Assembly (NCBI GenBank): GCA_964410065.1
Contig: CAYPFO010000014.1
Span: forward strand, 1 to 64,000
From: Serpens sp964410065
Lineage (GTDB): Bacteria > Pseudomonadota > Gammaproteobacteria > Pseudomonadales > Pseudomonadaceae
DNA: 64,000 nucleotides
Direction: 5' to 3'
Part shown: piece after piece, positions 50,283 to 58,430 of the stretch
Numbering within the stretch: position 1 is the first letter of the stretch
How the letters are laid out: each line of letters starts with the position of its first letter
Translations under genes and position numbers: made by a program
Notes under the pieces: generated by a model
Databases searched by the model: none
What the model was told of the DNA's origin: nothing
What the model saw: only the letters and a program-made list of their open reading frames with translations

Positions 50283-51436
50283 GCGTGGTTCTCTTCTGGT
50301 TGCTGATCCTGGTCCTGTTCGGCTTGATCGCCCGTCTCGGTCAAAGCGTCGGCTTGATCCCCATCGTCAGCCAACTCCTGGCGGCAGCCATTGGCTTGCC
50401 GATCCTGATGTGGCAGTGGGTCGAACCGTATTGGCAACTGAATGCCAGCGCAGTGCTTGCACCCCACTGGGTTGGCCTGGCTTACGGCCTCAGCTTCGCC
50501 TTGCTGCTTGGCCATATTCTGGCCGAAGTGGTGGATGTCGGTCTCAGCGCGCAAAGCTTGAAGATCGCGCTACCCAGCTTCCTGCTGCCCTTCGGGTGCG
50601 GCCTGACCTGCGCGCTGTGGCTGTTCGACATGGCCTGGCTGAGTGCGCTGTCCATCGGGCTGCTGTTTGCCATCACGGCGATTCCGGTGCTGTATCTGTA
50701 CCTGCGCAACATTGGCTATCCCGCCACTGGGAGCCTGCGCCTGCTGCAGGCGGCCATCGTGATCGATCTGTTGTGCTGGGGGATTTTCGCCTTGGCACAG
50801 GGCAGCACCCAGTGGGGCGCGTTGCTCTGGCCGCTCATGGCCGCCCTGTTGCCCGTGCTGTTGCGCGGCATGCGCGTGCGTTCGCCCATGGCTTACAGCC
50901 TGCCGTTCTTCGCCCTCATGGTGGCGCTGCACCTGCTGCAGTTCAACGCGCTGGTGTTCGGCATGCTCTACATGCTGTGCCTGGCAGGGCTGGGCCAGCC
51001 CTTTAGCCTGCCCTGCCCGCCGAGGCTGTGGAATCTTCTGCAAACCGGGCTGGCGATTCCGATTATTCTCGCCTTCGGCATGCTGCAGGTCGACTTTCGC
51101 GCGGCTTGGCAGGATTACTCGTGGCTGCACCTGATTGCCCTGCTCATTCTGCCCATGGCGAGCAAGCTGGCCGGCAACTGGCTGGGGCTGTGTTGGGCAG
51201 ACCGCTGTTTCGCCCCGTCGTTGCACTGGCGTGAAACCGTGTTGCTGAACATTCGCGGCCTCACGGAAATCGTGTTCCTCAATCTGCTTCTACACCTGCA
51301 CCTGATCGATTCGCTGGTGTATTTCAGCCTGGTTTTAATGAGTTTGCTGGCCACCCTGTTGCCGGCTCTGCTGGGCATTCGCTCCGCACCCTGTCCTGCC
51401 CAAGAGAGAAAATCCCATGTTGTCCATGAACCCTGA
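50279..51436 (+). CDS. CPA2/KefB-like membrane protein within the aryl polyene cluster
   Basis: A 385-residue protein with about 12 hydrophobic helices. Its overall pattern and last part (HWRETVLLNIRGLTEIVFLN with LVYFSLVLMSLLATLLPALL) resemble the end of CPA2 cation:proton antiporters such as KefB (ARGLVELI segment), but no RCK domain follows. GGGAGG lies at a good distance before the ATG at 50279, which overlaps the MMPL stop (ATGA). It is not part of the E. coli core set as I recall. A role in ion coupling of export or in product movement is possible; function unknown. Confidence 0.75.
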   Translation: MSVVLFWLLILVLFGLIARLGQSVGLIPIVSQLLAAAIGLPILMWQWVEPYWQLNASAVLAPHWVGLAYGLSFALLLGHILAEVVDVGLSAQSLKIALPSFLLPFGCGLTCALWLFDMAWLSALSIGLLFAITAIPVLYLYLRNIGYPATGSLRLLQAAIVIDLLCWGIFALAQGSTQWGALLWPLMAALLPVLLRGMRVRSPMAYSLPFFALMVALHLLQFNALVFGMLYMLCLAGLGQPFSLPCPPRLWNLLQTGLAIPIILAFGMLQVDFRAAWQDYSWLHLIALLILPMASKLAGNWLGLCWADRCFAPSLHWRETVLLNIRGLTEIVFLNLLLHLHLIDSLVYFSLVLMSLLATLLPALLGIRSAPCPAQERKSHVVHEP

Positions 51437-52661
51437 GCAACACAAAGTCATTGTTATCGGTGCAGGTCCTTCCGGCGCAATTGCCGCTTCCCTGCTCAAG
51501 CGCCGCGGCCATGACGTGTTGATCCTGGAACGACAGCGTTTTCCACGCTTTTCCATTGGTGAAAGTCTGTTGTCTCACTGCCTGGATTTCATCGAAGAAG
51601 CCGGCATGCTCGACGCCGTGAACGCGGCGGGCTTTCAGACCAAGCACGGCGCGGCGTTCGGGTGCGATGAGCGCTACGCGGAGTTCGACTTCCGTGACAA
51701 GTTCACCCCTGGACACGGCAGCACCTTCCAGGTGCAACGGGCCGAGTTTGACAAGCTGCTGGCGGACCAAGCCGAGCTGCAAGGTGTAGAGATCCGTTAC
51801 GAAGAAGAAATCATTGCCGCGGACTTTAGCGGTGAGCGCCCCGTGCTCACCGCTCGACGCCTGGCCGACGGCCACGAGTATCAGCTGCAGGCCGACTTTG
51901 TCCTCGACGCCAGCGGCTACGGACGTGTATTGCCGCGCCTACTGGATCTTGAAGCGCCCTCGAGCCTGACGCCTCGCCAAGCCATCTTCACCCATATAGA
52001 AGACCGCATTGACGACGAGCGCTTCGACCGCGAGAAAATCCTTATCACCACCCATCCACACTTGCGTGACGTGTGGTTCTGGACGATTCCGTTCAGTAAC
52101 GGCCGGTGTTCGCTGGGCGTTGTCTCGGCTACCGAGCGCTTCAAAGACCGCCCCGAAGACCTCGAAACTTGCCTCAAAGAATTCGTCTCCGAGGCGCCTA
52201 ACCTCAAGCGCATCCTGAAGAATGCGCAATGGGATACGCCGGTGCGTTTGATCGGGGGTTACTCGGCCAACGTCAAAGCACTGCACGGCCACGGCTTCGC
52301 ACTGCTGGGCAATGCGGCCGAATTCCTCGATCCGGTGTTTTCGTCTGGCGTCACCATCGCCATGCGTTCGGCAAGCATGGCCGCAGCGGTTCTCGATCGT
52401 CAGTTCAAGGGCGAGACCGTGGATTGGGAGTGCGAGTTCGCGATCCCGCTCAAGCTGGGCGTAGAAACCTTCCGCACCTATGTCGAAGGCTGGTACGAGG
52501 GTAGCTTCCAGGACGTGGTGTATTACGAGAAGGCCAAGCCGGAAATTCGCCGCATGATTTGCTCGATTCTCGCCGGCTACGCCTGGGACACCAACAACCC
52601 CTACGTGGTCGAGTCCCGCCGGCGCCTGCGCGTGCTGGCCGAGTACTGTGCGCAGAACTGA
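51417..52661 (+). CDS. FAD-dependent oxidoreductase with flavin-dependent halogenase signatures
   Basis: A 414-residue FAD enzyme. Residues 11-20 (VIVIGAGPSG) bind the FAD, followed by GESLL (48-52), a Lys76 in FQTKHGAAF at the position of the catalytic lysine of halogenases, WFWTIP (220-225, matching WxWxIP) and FLDPVFSSG (303-311). Together these are the recognised signatures of flavin-dependent halogenases rather than plain hydroxylases. In an aryl polyene cluster it could chlorinate or brominate the aryl ring, as in the brominated xanthomonadins, though homologues in similar clusters are often annotated only as oxidoreductase. It overlaps the preceding gene by 20 bases; a second ATG lies at 51426. 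Confidence 0.82.
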   Translation: MLSMNPEQHKVIVIGAGPSGAIAASLLKRRGHDVLILERQRFPRFSIGESLLSHCLDFIEEAGMLDAVNAAGFQTKHGAAFGCDERYAEFDFRDKFTPGHGSTFQVQRAEFDKLLADQAELQGVEIRYEEEIIAADFSGERPVLTARRLADGHEYQLQADFVLDASGYGRVLPRLLDLEAPSSLTPRQAIFTHIEDRIDDERFDREKILITTHPHLRDVWFWTIPFSNGRCSLGVVSATERFKDRPEDLETCLKEFVSEAPNLKRILKNAQWDTPVRLIGGYSANVKALHGHGFALLGNAAEFLDPVFSSGVTIAMRSASMAAAVLDRQFKGETVDWECEFAIPLKLGVETFRTYVEGWYEGSFQDVVYYEKAKPEIRRMICSILAGYAWDTNNPYVVESRRRLRVLAEYCAQN

Positions 52662-52662
52662 C

Positions 52663-53178
52663 ATGCCGAACCGGTTCCGCCTCCGTCTTGCAGCTGGTGT
52701 GGCGTTGTTTCTGCTGCTCGCAGCCTGTGCGCAACGCCCGCCGCTGCCTGCCATGCTCCCTGCGCTCGTCCTGCCGCAACAATGGCACGTACAGCAGCAC
52801 GGCGTGACCGGCGAGCAGGACTGGCTGCTGGTTATCCAGCAAGAGCCGAGCGCCCTGCGCTGGTCGCTGTTCGACCCGCTGGGCGTACCGCTTGCCCGTC
52901 AATTGCTTCGTGACGGTGCCTGGCATAACGACGGCCTGTTGCCTCCCAACCCGCAAGCACGCGAATTGTTTTCTGCTCACCTGTTCGCCCTATCCTCGCA
53001 CGCCGAACTGGCGCACGCGTGGCCAGAGGGAGGTTGGCAGTCAGACTGGCCGGTACGTCGGTTTCAGCACGGCAAAGCACATTGGCAGGTTCGCTATCAG
53101 AACGACCAGCATTTCACCTTGTGGCTAGGCGATGACACCCGCTATCTTCTCCGATTTTTGCAAGGAGCTGCCCCATGA
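52663..53178 (+). CDS. DUF3261-like lipoprotein, aryl polyene cluster (ApeN type)
   Basis: A 171-residue lipoprotein. The N-terminus MPNRFRLRLAAGVALFLLLAAC ends in a lipobox (LAAC, Cys22). Neutral residues at +2 and +3 (Ala, Gln) would send it to the outer membrane by the usual sorting rule. The rest is beta-rich (QDWLLVIQQEPSALRWSLFD, PVRRFQHGKAHWQVRYQND) and resembles the DUF3261 family regularly present in these clusters, a LolB-like candidate for accepting polyene from the LolA-like carrier. It overlaps the ketosynthase gene by four bases. Confidence 0.8.
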   Translation: MPNRFRLRLAAGVALFLLLAACAQRPPLPAMLPALVLPQQWHVQQHGVTGEQDWLLVIQQEPSALRWSLFDPLGVPLARQLLRDGAWHNDGLLPPNPQARELFSAHLFALSSHAELAHAWPEGGWQSDWPVRRFQHGKAHWQVRYQNDQHFTLWLGDDTRYLLRFLQGAAP

Positions 53179-54365
53179 CGGCCTACCTCAATGCCTTGGG
53201 CGTGATCTGCGCATTGGGCCGTGGCAAAACCCGGGTTGCCGAGCAGCTTTTCGCAGGCATCAGTGACGGCATGCAGCCGCAACCGGGGTGGGTCACCGGC
53301 CAGCACCTGACGGTCGGGGCGGTGAGCGATGCGTTACCTGAGCTTGGCCCCGTGGCTGTCGAGCAGCGCACACGCAACAACCAGCTTTTGCTGGCGGCAG
53401 CTCAGGAAATAGAGACGGACATCCGTCAGGCCATTGCCCGCTTTGGCACTGCCAGAGTCGGCGTGGTGCTGGGTACCAGTACCAGCGGCATTGCTGAGGC
53501 CAGCGAGGGAGTCGCCGCCTACCTACGCGACGGCCAGCATCCGCCGCAGTATCACTACGGCCAGCAAGAGCTTGGTGCGCCTGCCAGCTTCCTGGCCGAA
53601 CACCTCGGTGTGAGCGGGCCGTGTTATGGGATCTCCACCGCCTGCACCTCGAGTGCCCGTGCCCTGCTCAGCGCCCGGCGCCTGCTCAGCGCAGGCATTT
53701 GCGACGCGGTAGTGTGCGGTGGGGTAGACAGCCTGTGTCGCCTCACCCTGAACGGCTTCAGCGCCCTGGAAGCGGTCTCGCCCGAGCGTTGTAATCCGCT
53801 TTCGGTCAATCGTCGCGGTATCAATATCGGCGAAGGGGCTGCGCTGTTCCTGATGACCCGCGAACCGCTCGACGACCATTCGATTGCCCTGCTCGGCGCC
53901 GCAGCCAACTCGGATGCCCACCACATTTCTGCGCCGGACCCCGAGGGCCGCGGCGCACAGACTGTGATGCATGCGGCCCTCGCCAATGCCGGGCTGCAGG
54001 CGGATGAAATCGACTACCTCAACCTGCATGGCACCGCGACCCATCACAACGACGCCATGGAAAGCCTTGCCGTGGCCGCCGTGTTTCAAAAGGGCGTCAC
54101 CTGCTCGTCAACCAAACCGCTGACCGGACACACCTTGGGCGCCGCCGGGGCGCTTGAAGCGGCATTTTGCTGGCTGACCCTGAGCGACACCCACAACCCA
54201 CGAGGCCTACTGCCGCCTCATCACTGGGACGGCCACGCCGACCCGGAGCTCCCTACGCTGCATGTGGTGGAGAGCGGCATGCAGGCCCAGCCACGCGTGG
54301 CGATGAGCAATTCCTTCGCCTTCGGCGGCAGCAATGTCAGCCTGATTTTCGGAGTGACCCCATGA
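53175..54365 (+). CDS. apeO: Ketosynthase, aryl polyene synthesis (ApeO type)
   Basis: A 396-residue beta-ketoacyl-ACP synthase. The nucleophile is Cys157 in GISTACTSSARAL; the two catalytic histidines are in LHGTATHHND and LTGHTLGAAGALEA. It elongates the polyene chain with malonyl units, and in characterised systems it forms a heterodimer with the ApeC chain-length factor. The start overlaps the lipoprotein stop and the end overlaps the dehydratase gene, both ATGA. Confidence 0.92.
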   Translation: MTAYLNALGVICALGRGKTRVAEQLFAGISDGMQPQPGWVTGQHLTVGAVSDALPELGPVAVEQRTRNNQLLLAAAQEIETDIRQAIARFGTARVGVVLGTSTSGIAEASEGVAAYLRDGQHPPQYHYGQQELGAPASFLAEHLGVSGPCYGISTACTSSARALLSARRLLSAGICDAVVCGGVDSLCRLTLNGFSALEAVSPERCNPLSVNRRGINIGEGAALFLMTREPLDDHSIALLGAAANSDAHHISAPDPEGRGAQTVMHAALANAGLQADEIDYLNLHGTATHHNDAMESLAVAAVFQKGVTCSSTKPLTGHTLGAAGALEAAFCWLTLSDTHNPRGLLPPHHWDGHADPELPTLHVVESGMQAQPRVAMSNSFAFGGSNVSLIFGVTP

Positions 54366-54811
54366 TGCCCTGGCCCATCGCCGAATTGCTTCCGCATGCG
54401 GGCGACATGATTCTCATCGACGAGGTGCTGGCGTTCGACGACGAACACATCCGAACCCGTCTACGAGTCCGCGATTGCCTGTTCAGCCAGGCCGACGGCA
54501 GTCTGCCAGCCTGGGTCGGTATCGAACTGATGGCCCAGAGCGTGGCCGCCTATGCCGGCTGCCATGCGCGCCAGGCCGGCGAGCCGGTGCGCCTGGGTTT
54601 CCTGCTAGGCACACGTCGCTACGACTGCAATGTCGAGCGTTTCCCAGCGGGTAGCGAGCTGCTTATCGAGGCCCGTCGCTCGCTGCAGGACGACAACGGC
54701 ATGGGAGTCTTTGAATGCAACCTCACAGGTGACGGCATTCAGGTCGAGGCCCGCCTTAATGTTTTCAGCCCGTCTCACGTAACCAGCTATCTACTAGAGC
54801 CAACGCAATGA
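54362..54811 (+). CDS. apeP: 3-hydroxyacyl-ACP dehydratase, aryl polyene synthesis (ApeP type)
   Basis: A 149-residue hotdog protein of the FabA/FabZ-like ApeP family: PIAELLPHAGDMILIDEVL near the start and WVGIELMAQSVAAYAG near residue 55, the latter the helix carrying the acidic catalytic residue. In characterised systems ApeP and ApeI form a heterodimer that dehydrates chain intermediates; here ApeI is fused to the ligase. ATG 54362 overlaps the KS stop; an adjacent ATG at 54365 is equally plausible. The end overlaps the reductase gene (ATGA). Confidence 0.9.
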   Translation: MMPWPIAELLPHAGDMILIDEVLAFDDEHIRTRLRVRDCLFSQADGSLPAWVGIELMAQSVAAYAGCHARQAGEPVRLGFLLGTRRYDCNVERFPAGSELLIEARRSLQDDNGMGVFECNLTGDGIQVEARLNVFSPSHVTSYLLEPTQ

Positions 54812-55536
54812 ATGAACGCATTCTCGTCACCGGTTCGAGCCGTGGTATTGGCCGGGCCATTGCCCTGCGACTTGCACGATCCGGTTTTGACCTGACCCTT
54901 CACTGCCGCAGCGGCCGTAGCGAAGCCGAAGCTGTGGCCCGCGAAGTCACCGACCTTGGCCGTGACGTCAACATTCTTCAATTCGACGTCGCCGACCGCG
55001 ACGCCGCCCGCCAGCAGCTGGAAGCCGCCATCGACGCGCACGGTGCCTGGTACGGGGTTGTCTGCAATGCGGGCCTGACCCGTGACGGCGCATTCCCAGC
55101 GCTGAGCGAAGAAGACTGGGATTCGGTATTACGGACCAATCTGGATGGCTTTTATAACGTTCTCCATCCCGTGGTCATGCCGATGATCCGCCGCCGTCAA
55201 CCGGGGCGCATCGTTTGTATCACCTCGGTATCCGGAATGATCGGCAACCGCGGCCAAGTCAACTACAGCGCGTCCAAGGCCGGCGTGATCGGTGCCGCCA
55301 AGGCACTGGCCATTGAGTTGGGCAAACGCAAAATCACCGTGAATTGCGTGGCCCCGGGGCTGATCGACACTGAGATGCTGGATGGGCATCTGCCACTGGA
55401 GGAAATGCTCAAGATGATTCCCGCTCAGCGCATGGGTACGCCGGAAGAAGTAGCCGGCACCGTGAACTTCCTGGTGTCCGACGAAGCGGCGTACATCACC
55501 CGCCAAGTCATCGCCGTGAACGGAGGGCTGTGCTAA
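54808..55536 (+). CDS. apeQ: 3-ketoacyl-ACP reductase, aryl polyene synthesis (ApeQ type)
   Basis: A 242-residue short-chain dehydrogenase of the FabG type. NADPH binds at TGSSRGIGRAIA (8-19) and the catalytic pair is Tyr153 and Lys157 in YSASKAG, with CITSVSG supplying the Ser. It reduces beta-keto chain intermediates before dehydration, so that each elongation cycle leaves one conjugated double bond. It starts in an ATGA overlap and its TAA stop shares a base with the next ATG. Confidence 0.93.
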   Translation: MNERILVTGSSRGIGRAIALRLARSGFDLTLHCRSGRSEAEAVAREVTDLGRDVNILQFDVADRDAARQQLEAAIDAHGAWYGVVCNAGLTRDGAFPALSEEDWDSVLRTNLDGFYNVLHPVVMPMIRRRQPGRIVCITSVSGMIGNRGQVNYSASKAGVIGAAKALAIELGKRKITVNCVAPGLIDTEMLDGHLPLEEMLKMIPAQRMGTPEEVAGTVNFLVSDEAAYITRQVIAVNGGLC

Positions 55537-56771
55537 TGGCGGTCCTGAAGCGCGTCGTAGTCACCGGCATGTCCGGCATCACCTCGTTAGGGAGTGACTG
55601 GGCCAGCATTGAGGCAAATTTCCAGGCCAACCGCAGCGGCATCCGGCGCATGAACGAATGGGACTGCTACCCCGAACTGAACACTCGGCTGGGCGGCCCG
55701 GTGGATGACTTCACGCTCCCTTCGCATTGGACTCGCAAGCAGACCCGCAGCATGGGCCGCGTGGCTAAACTGGCGGTGGCCGCATCCGAACAGGCCCTGC
55801 GCGATGCCGGTCTGATCGATGATCCGAGTATCCGCGACGGGCGTATGGGGGTGGCCTGCGGTTCCTCCACGGGCAGCACCGACGAGATCAAGGCGTTCGG
55901 CAACATGCTGCTAAACGGCGTATCCGATGGCCTCAATGCCAACTCCTACATCCGCATGATGCCTCACACGACAGCGGCTAACGTGAGCATTTTCTTCGGC
56001 TTGAGCGGTCGGGTGATTCCCACCTCCAGTGCCTGTACCAGTGGCAGCCAGGGCGTCGGCTATGCCTACGAGGCGATCAAGTTCGGCCGCCTGCCGATGA
56101 TGCTCGCCGGCGGCGCCGAGGAATTGTGCGCCACCGAGGCCATGGTGTTCGATGCGCTCTATGCCACCAGCCTGAAGAACGAGACCCCGCATCTCTCGCC
56201 GCGCCCTTACGAAAGCGGTCGAGATGGACTGGTAATCGGCGAAGGCGCCGGCATGCTGGTGCTTGAGGAGCTGGAACACGCACTGGCACGCGGTGCGAAA
56301 ATTCATGCCGAAATCGTCGGTTTCGGCAGTAATGCCGATGGCATACACGCCACCCGCCCCGAGCAGACCACCATGCGGCGCGCCATGGAGTTGGCCCTGG
56401 AGGATGCCGAACTTCCACCTGATGCCATCGGTTACGTCAGTGGCCACGGCACCGCAACCGAACAGGGCGACATCGCCGAGACCCTGGCCACCAGCAGCCT
56501 GTTCGGCAGCCGCATGCCCATCAGCTCGCAGAAAAGTTTCCTCGGTCATACTCTGGGCGCCTGCGGAGCCTTAGAGTCGTGGTTCTGTATCGAAATGCTC
56601 AACCGCGACCGGTACATCCATACCCTCAATTTGGACGATATCGACCCGCGCTGTGGTGATCTTGATTACCTACGCGGTGAACCGCGTTGGATGAACAACG
56701 AATACGTGATGAACAATAACTTTGCCTTTGGCGGTGTAAACACCTCACTTATATTCAAGCGCTGGCCATGA
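55536..56771 (+). CDS. apeR: Ketosynthase, aryl polyene synthesis (ApeR type)
   Basis: A 411-residue beta-ketoacyl synthase with nucleophile Cys167 in PTSSACTSGSQGVGY, and histidines in SGHGTATEQGD and KSFLGHTLGACGALES. Overall order resembles FabF. The E. coli system has two KSs, with this type proposed to act early, on the aryl starter, while ApeO-ApeC elongates. It closes the aryl polyene cluster; a 75-base gap leads to the next gene. Confidence 0.92.
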   Translation: MAVLKRVVVTGMSGITSLGSDWASIEANFQANRSGIRRMNEWDCYPELNTRLGGPVDDFTLPSHWTRKQTRSMGRVAKLAVAASEQALRDAGLIDDPSIRDGRMGVACGSSTGSTDEIKAFGNMLLNGVSDGLNANSYIRMMPHTTAANVSIFFGLSGRVIPTSSACTSGSQGVGYAYEAIKFGRLPMMLAGGAEELCATEAMVFDALYATSLKNETPHLSPRPYESGRDGLVIGEGAGMLVLEELEHALARGAKIHAEIVGFGSNADGIHATRPEQTTMRRAMELALEDAELPPDAIGYVSGHGTATEQGDIAETLATSSLFGSRMPISSQKSFLGHTLGACGALESWFCIEMLNRDRYIHTLNLDDIDPRCGDLDYLRGEPRWMNNEYVMNNNFAFGGVNTSLIFKRWP

Positions 56772-56846
56772 CCCGCTACGGAAAGAATCGGATTTTCGCC
56801 AGTATTGGCTTGCTGCTCGTTCGTACCCTCAGACAAGGAACCACCT

Positions 56847-57290
56847 ATGAAATTGAAAACGCTGTTCGCTGCATCCGCGCTGCTGTTCGCGACCCTTCCT
56901 GGCCTGAGCCAGGCCCGCGACACAGCGCATTTCCTGGACTTCCATGCCGTTGTCAAAGAGGCCACTGATGCCGGTCGTCTGGACGGTAGCGTCAAGTTTT
57001 ACCTGGCCGGCAATCGCGTTTCCGGACAGGTGAGTAAGTTGAGGCAGGTATCTACCAACAAGAAGACCAACGCCTTCAACAAGTCAGATGAAGCCGCCTG
57101 CAGCTGGGTACTGCAATCCGCCCTGGTTGCCCTGCAAGACAGCGCCAAACGCGCCGGTGCAAATGCGGTCATCGACATTGCCAGCAACTACAAGCAAAAA
57201 GAGTACAAGGACGCCTCGAAGTACGAGTGCCATGCGGGCGCGGTCATCGCCGGGGTCGCCCTCAAGGGTCAACTGGCCAAAGTCAAGTAA
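56847..57290 (+). CDS. Small secreted protein of unknown function (YbjQ-like fold suspected)
   Basis: A 147-residue protein with a signal peptide (MKLKTLFAASALLFATLPGLSQA, about 1-23). The mature part is Lys-rich, holds only two cysteines (in EAACSWV and SKYECHAG) that could form a disulfide, and contains AKRAGANAVIDIASN, which resembles the conserved segment of YbjQ/UPF0145 heavy-metal-associated proteins. Homologues carry misleading names such as excinuclease ATPase subunit in databases. AAGGA precedes the ATG. Being after the last ketosynthase it might be co-transcribed with the cluster, but nothing shows a link to polyene synthesis. Confidence 0.75.
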   Translation: MKLKTLFAASALLFATLPGLSQARDTAHFLDFHAVVKEATDAGRLDGSVKFYLAGNRVSGQVSKLRQVSTNKKTNAFNKSDEAACSWVLQSALVALQDSAKRAGANAVIDIASNYKQKEYKDASKYECHAGAVIAGVALKGQLAKVK

Positions 57291-57346
57291 CCCCCCACGT
57301 CCCGTTGCGCAGAGGCCAGAAAACGTCTGCGCAACCTTCATGGCCC

Positions 57347-58246
57347 TCAGCGCCGCGCCTGCGCCTCGCGGGTCACCAGATCAACAAACGCCCGGGCCAG
57401 GGGGGAATGCTCCTGGCGACGTTTGATCAACCACACCGCCGTCGTGGCCTCGCTGTCGAGCAGCGGGCGAAAGACCACACCGTCGATGCGAATGCGCCGA
57501 AACGACGCCGGTAACACCGAGACCCCCAACCCCGCCGCCACCAGACCGATAATGGTCAGCGCCTCATGAGCCTCCTGGGCAATACGTGGCGTAAAGCCGG
57601 CCTGGCGGGCCAAGCCGACAAGCTGATCGTGAAGCCCTGTGCCATGGGTGCGCGGAAAAAACACAAAGGGCTGCTCAGCCAGTTCACTGAGATGAACACC
57701 GGCATCGCCGCCCTCGGCCAATGGGTGATCGGCATGCACCAGCGCCACCAGCGGCTCAGTGAACAGCTCCACCGCCTCCAGCGTATCGGGCAAGGCCAAG
57801 GGGCGGATCATGCCAATCTGCAAACGCTCATCGATCACCGCCTGACTCACGTCGCGGCTGTTCATCTCCTCCAGGTTCAGATGCACCGCCGGAAAGGCCT
57901 GCCGAAACGCAAAGATAGCCCGCGGAATAATCGACACGAAGGGCGCCGACGCGGTGAAGCCGATCTGTAGTTCACCCAGTTCGCCCTGCTCCGCACGCCG
58001 CGCCACATCCACCGACTTGTTCACCTGCGCCAGGGTCTGCCGCGTTTCGTCCAGGAACAGCCGTCCCGCATCGGTGAGCGATACGCGCCGGTTGGTGCGA
58101 TCGAACAACCGGACATCGAGCTCCTGCTCCAAGGCCTGAATCTGCTGGCTCAACGGCGGCTGGGAGATTCCCAGCACCTCAGCCGCACGGCCAAAGTGCA
58201 GCTCTTCGGCAACCGCCACGAAATAGCGCAAATGTCGCAGTTCCAT
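57347..58246 (-). CDS. LysR-family regulator (BenM/CatM-like)
   Basis: A 299-residue LTTR with MELRHLRYFVAVAEELHFGRAAEVLGI and QPPLSQQIQALEQELDVRLFDR forming the HTH (1-55), followed by an effector domain (GELQIGFTASAPFVSIIPRAI). The first part is typical of the BenM/CatM/CatR group, which respond to aromatic-pathway metabolites, but the effector is unknown here. It is divergent from an MFS gene, 184 bases apart, and probably regulates it. The start at 58246 begins at the standard MELRHL. Confidence 0.9.
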   Translation of the reverse strand: MELRHLRYFVAVAEELHFGRAAEVLGISQPPLSQQIQALEQELDVRLFDRTNRRVSLTDAGRLFLDETRQTLAQVNKSVDVARRAEQGELGELQIGFTASAPFVSIIPRAIFAFRQAFPAVHLNLEEMNSRDVSQAVIDERLQIGMIRPLALPDTLEAVELFTEPLVALVHADHPLAEGGDAGVHLSELAEQPFVFFPRTHGTGLHDQLVGLARQAGFTPRIAQEAHEALTIIGLVAAGLGVSVLPASFRRIRIDGVVFRPLLDSEATTAVWLIKRRQEHSPLARAFVDLVTREAQARR

Positions 58247-58271
58247 ACCCGCCTCTATAAGTCGCAAAACA

Positions 58272-58292
58272 TATCATTCATGTCGAATAATA
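58272..58292. promoter_or_regulatory. Candidate operator for the divergent LysR regulator
   Basis: TATCATTC (58272-58279), five bases, then GAATAATA (58285-58292): an inverted repeat with one mismatch, in an AT-rich stretch 26 bases upstream of the regulator's start codon. Size, symmetry and position suit an LTTR recognition site controlling both divergent genes. Confidence 0.5.
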
Positions 58293-58430
58293 TATTGGAA
58301 AGATTAAATCAAGCTGCTTATCCTTTACAGCCATAACCCACCCCCAAGCCGCCTACTGCAGCTGCGCGAAATCGTCGTGTGCCTGTTACGGACCGGATGT
58401 GGCCGCCAAAAGCGCCCTAGAGAGGACCTT

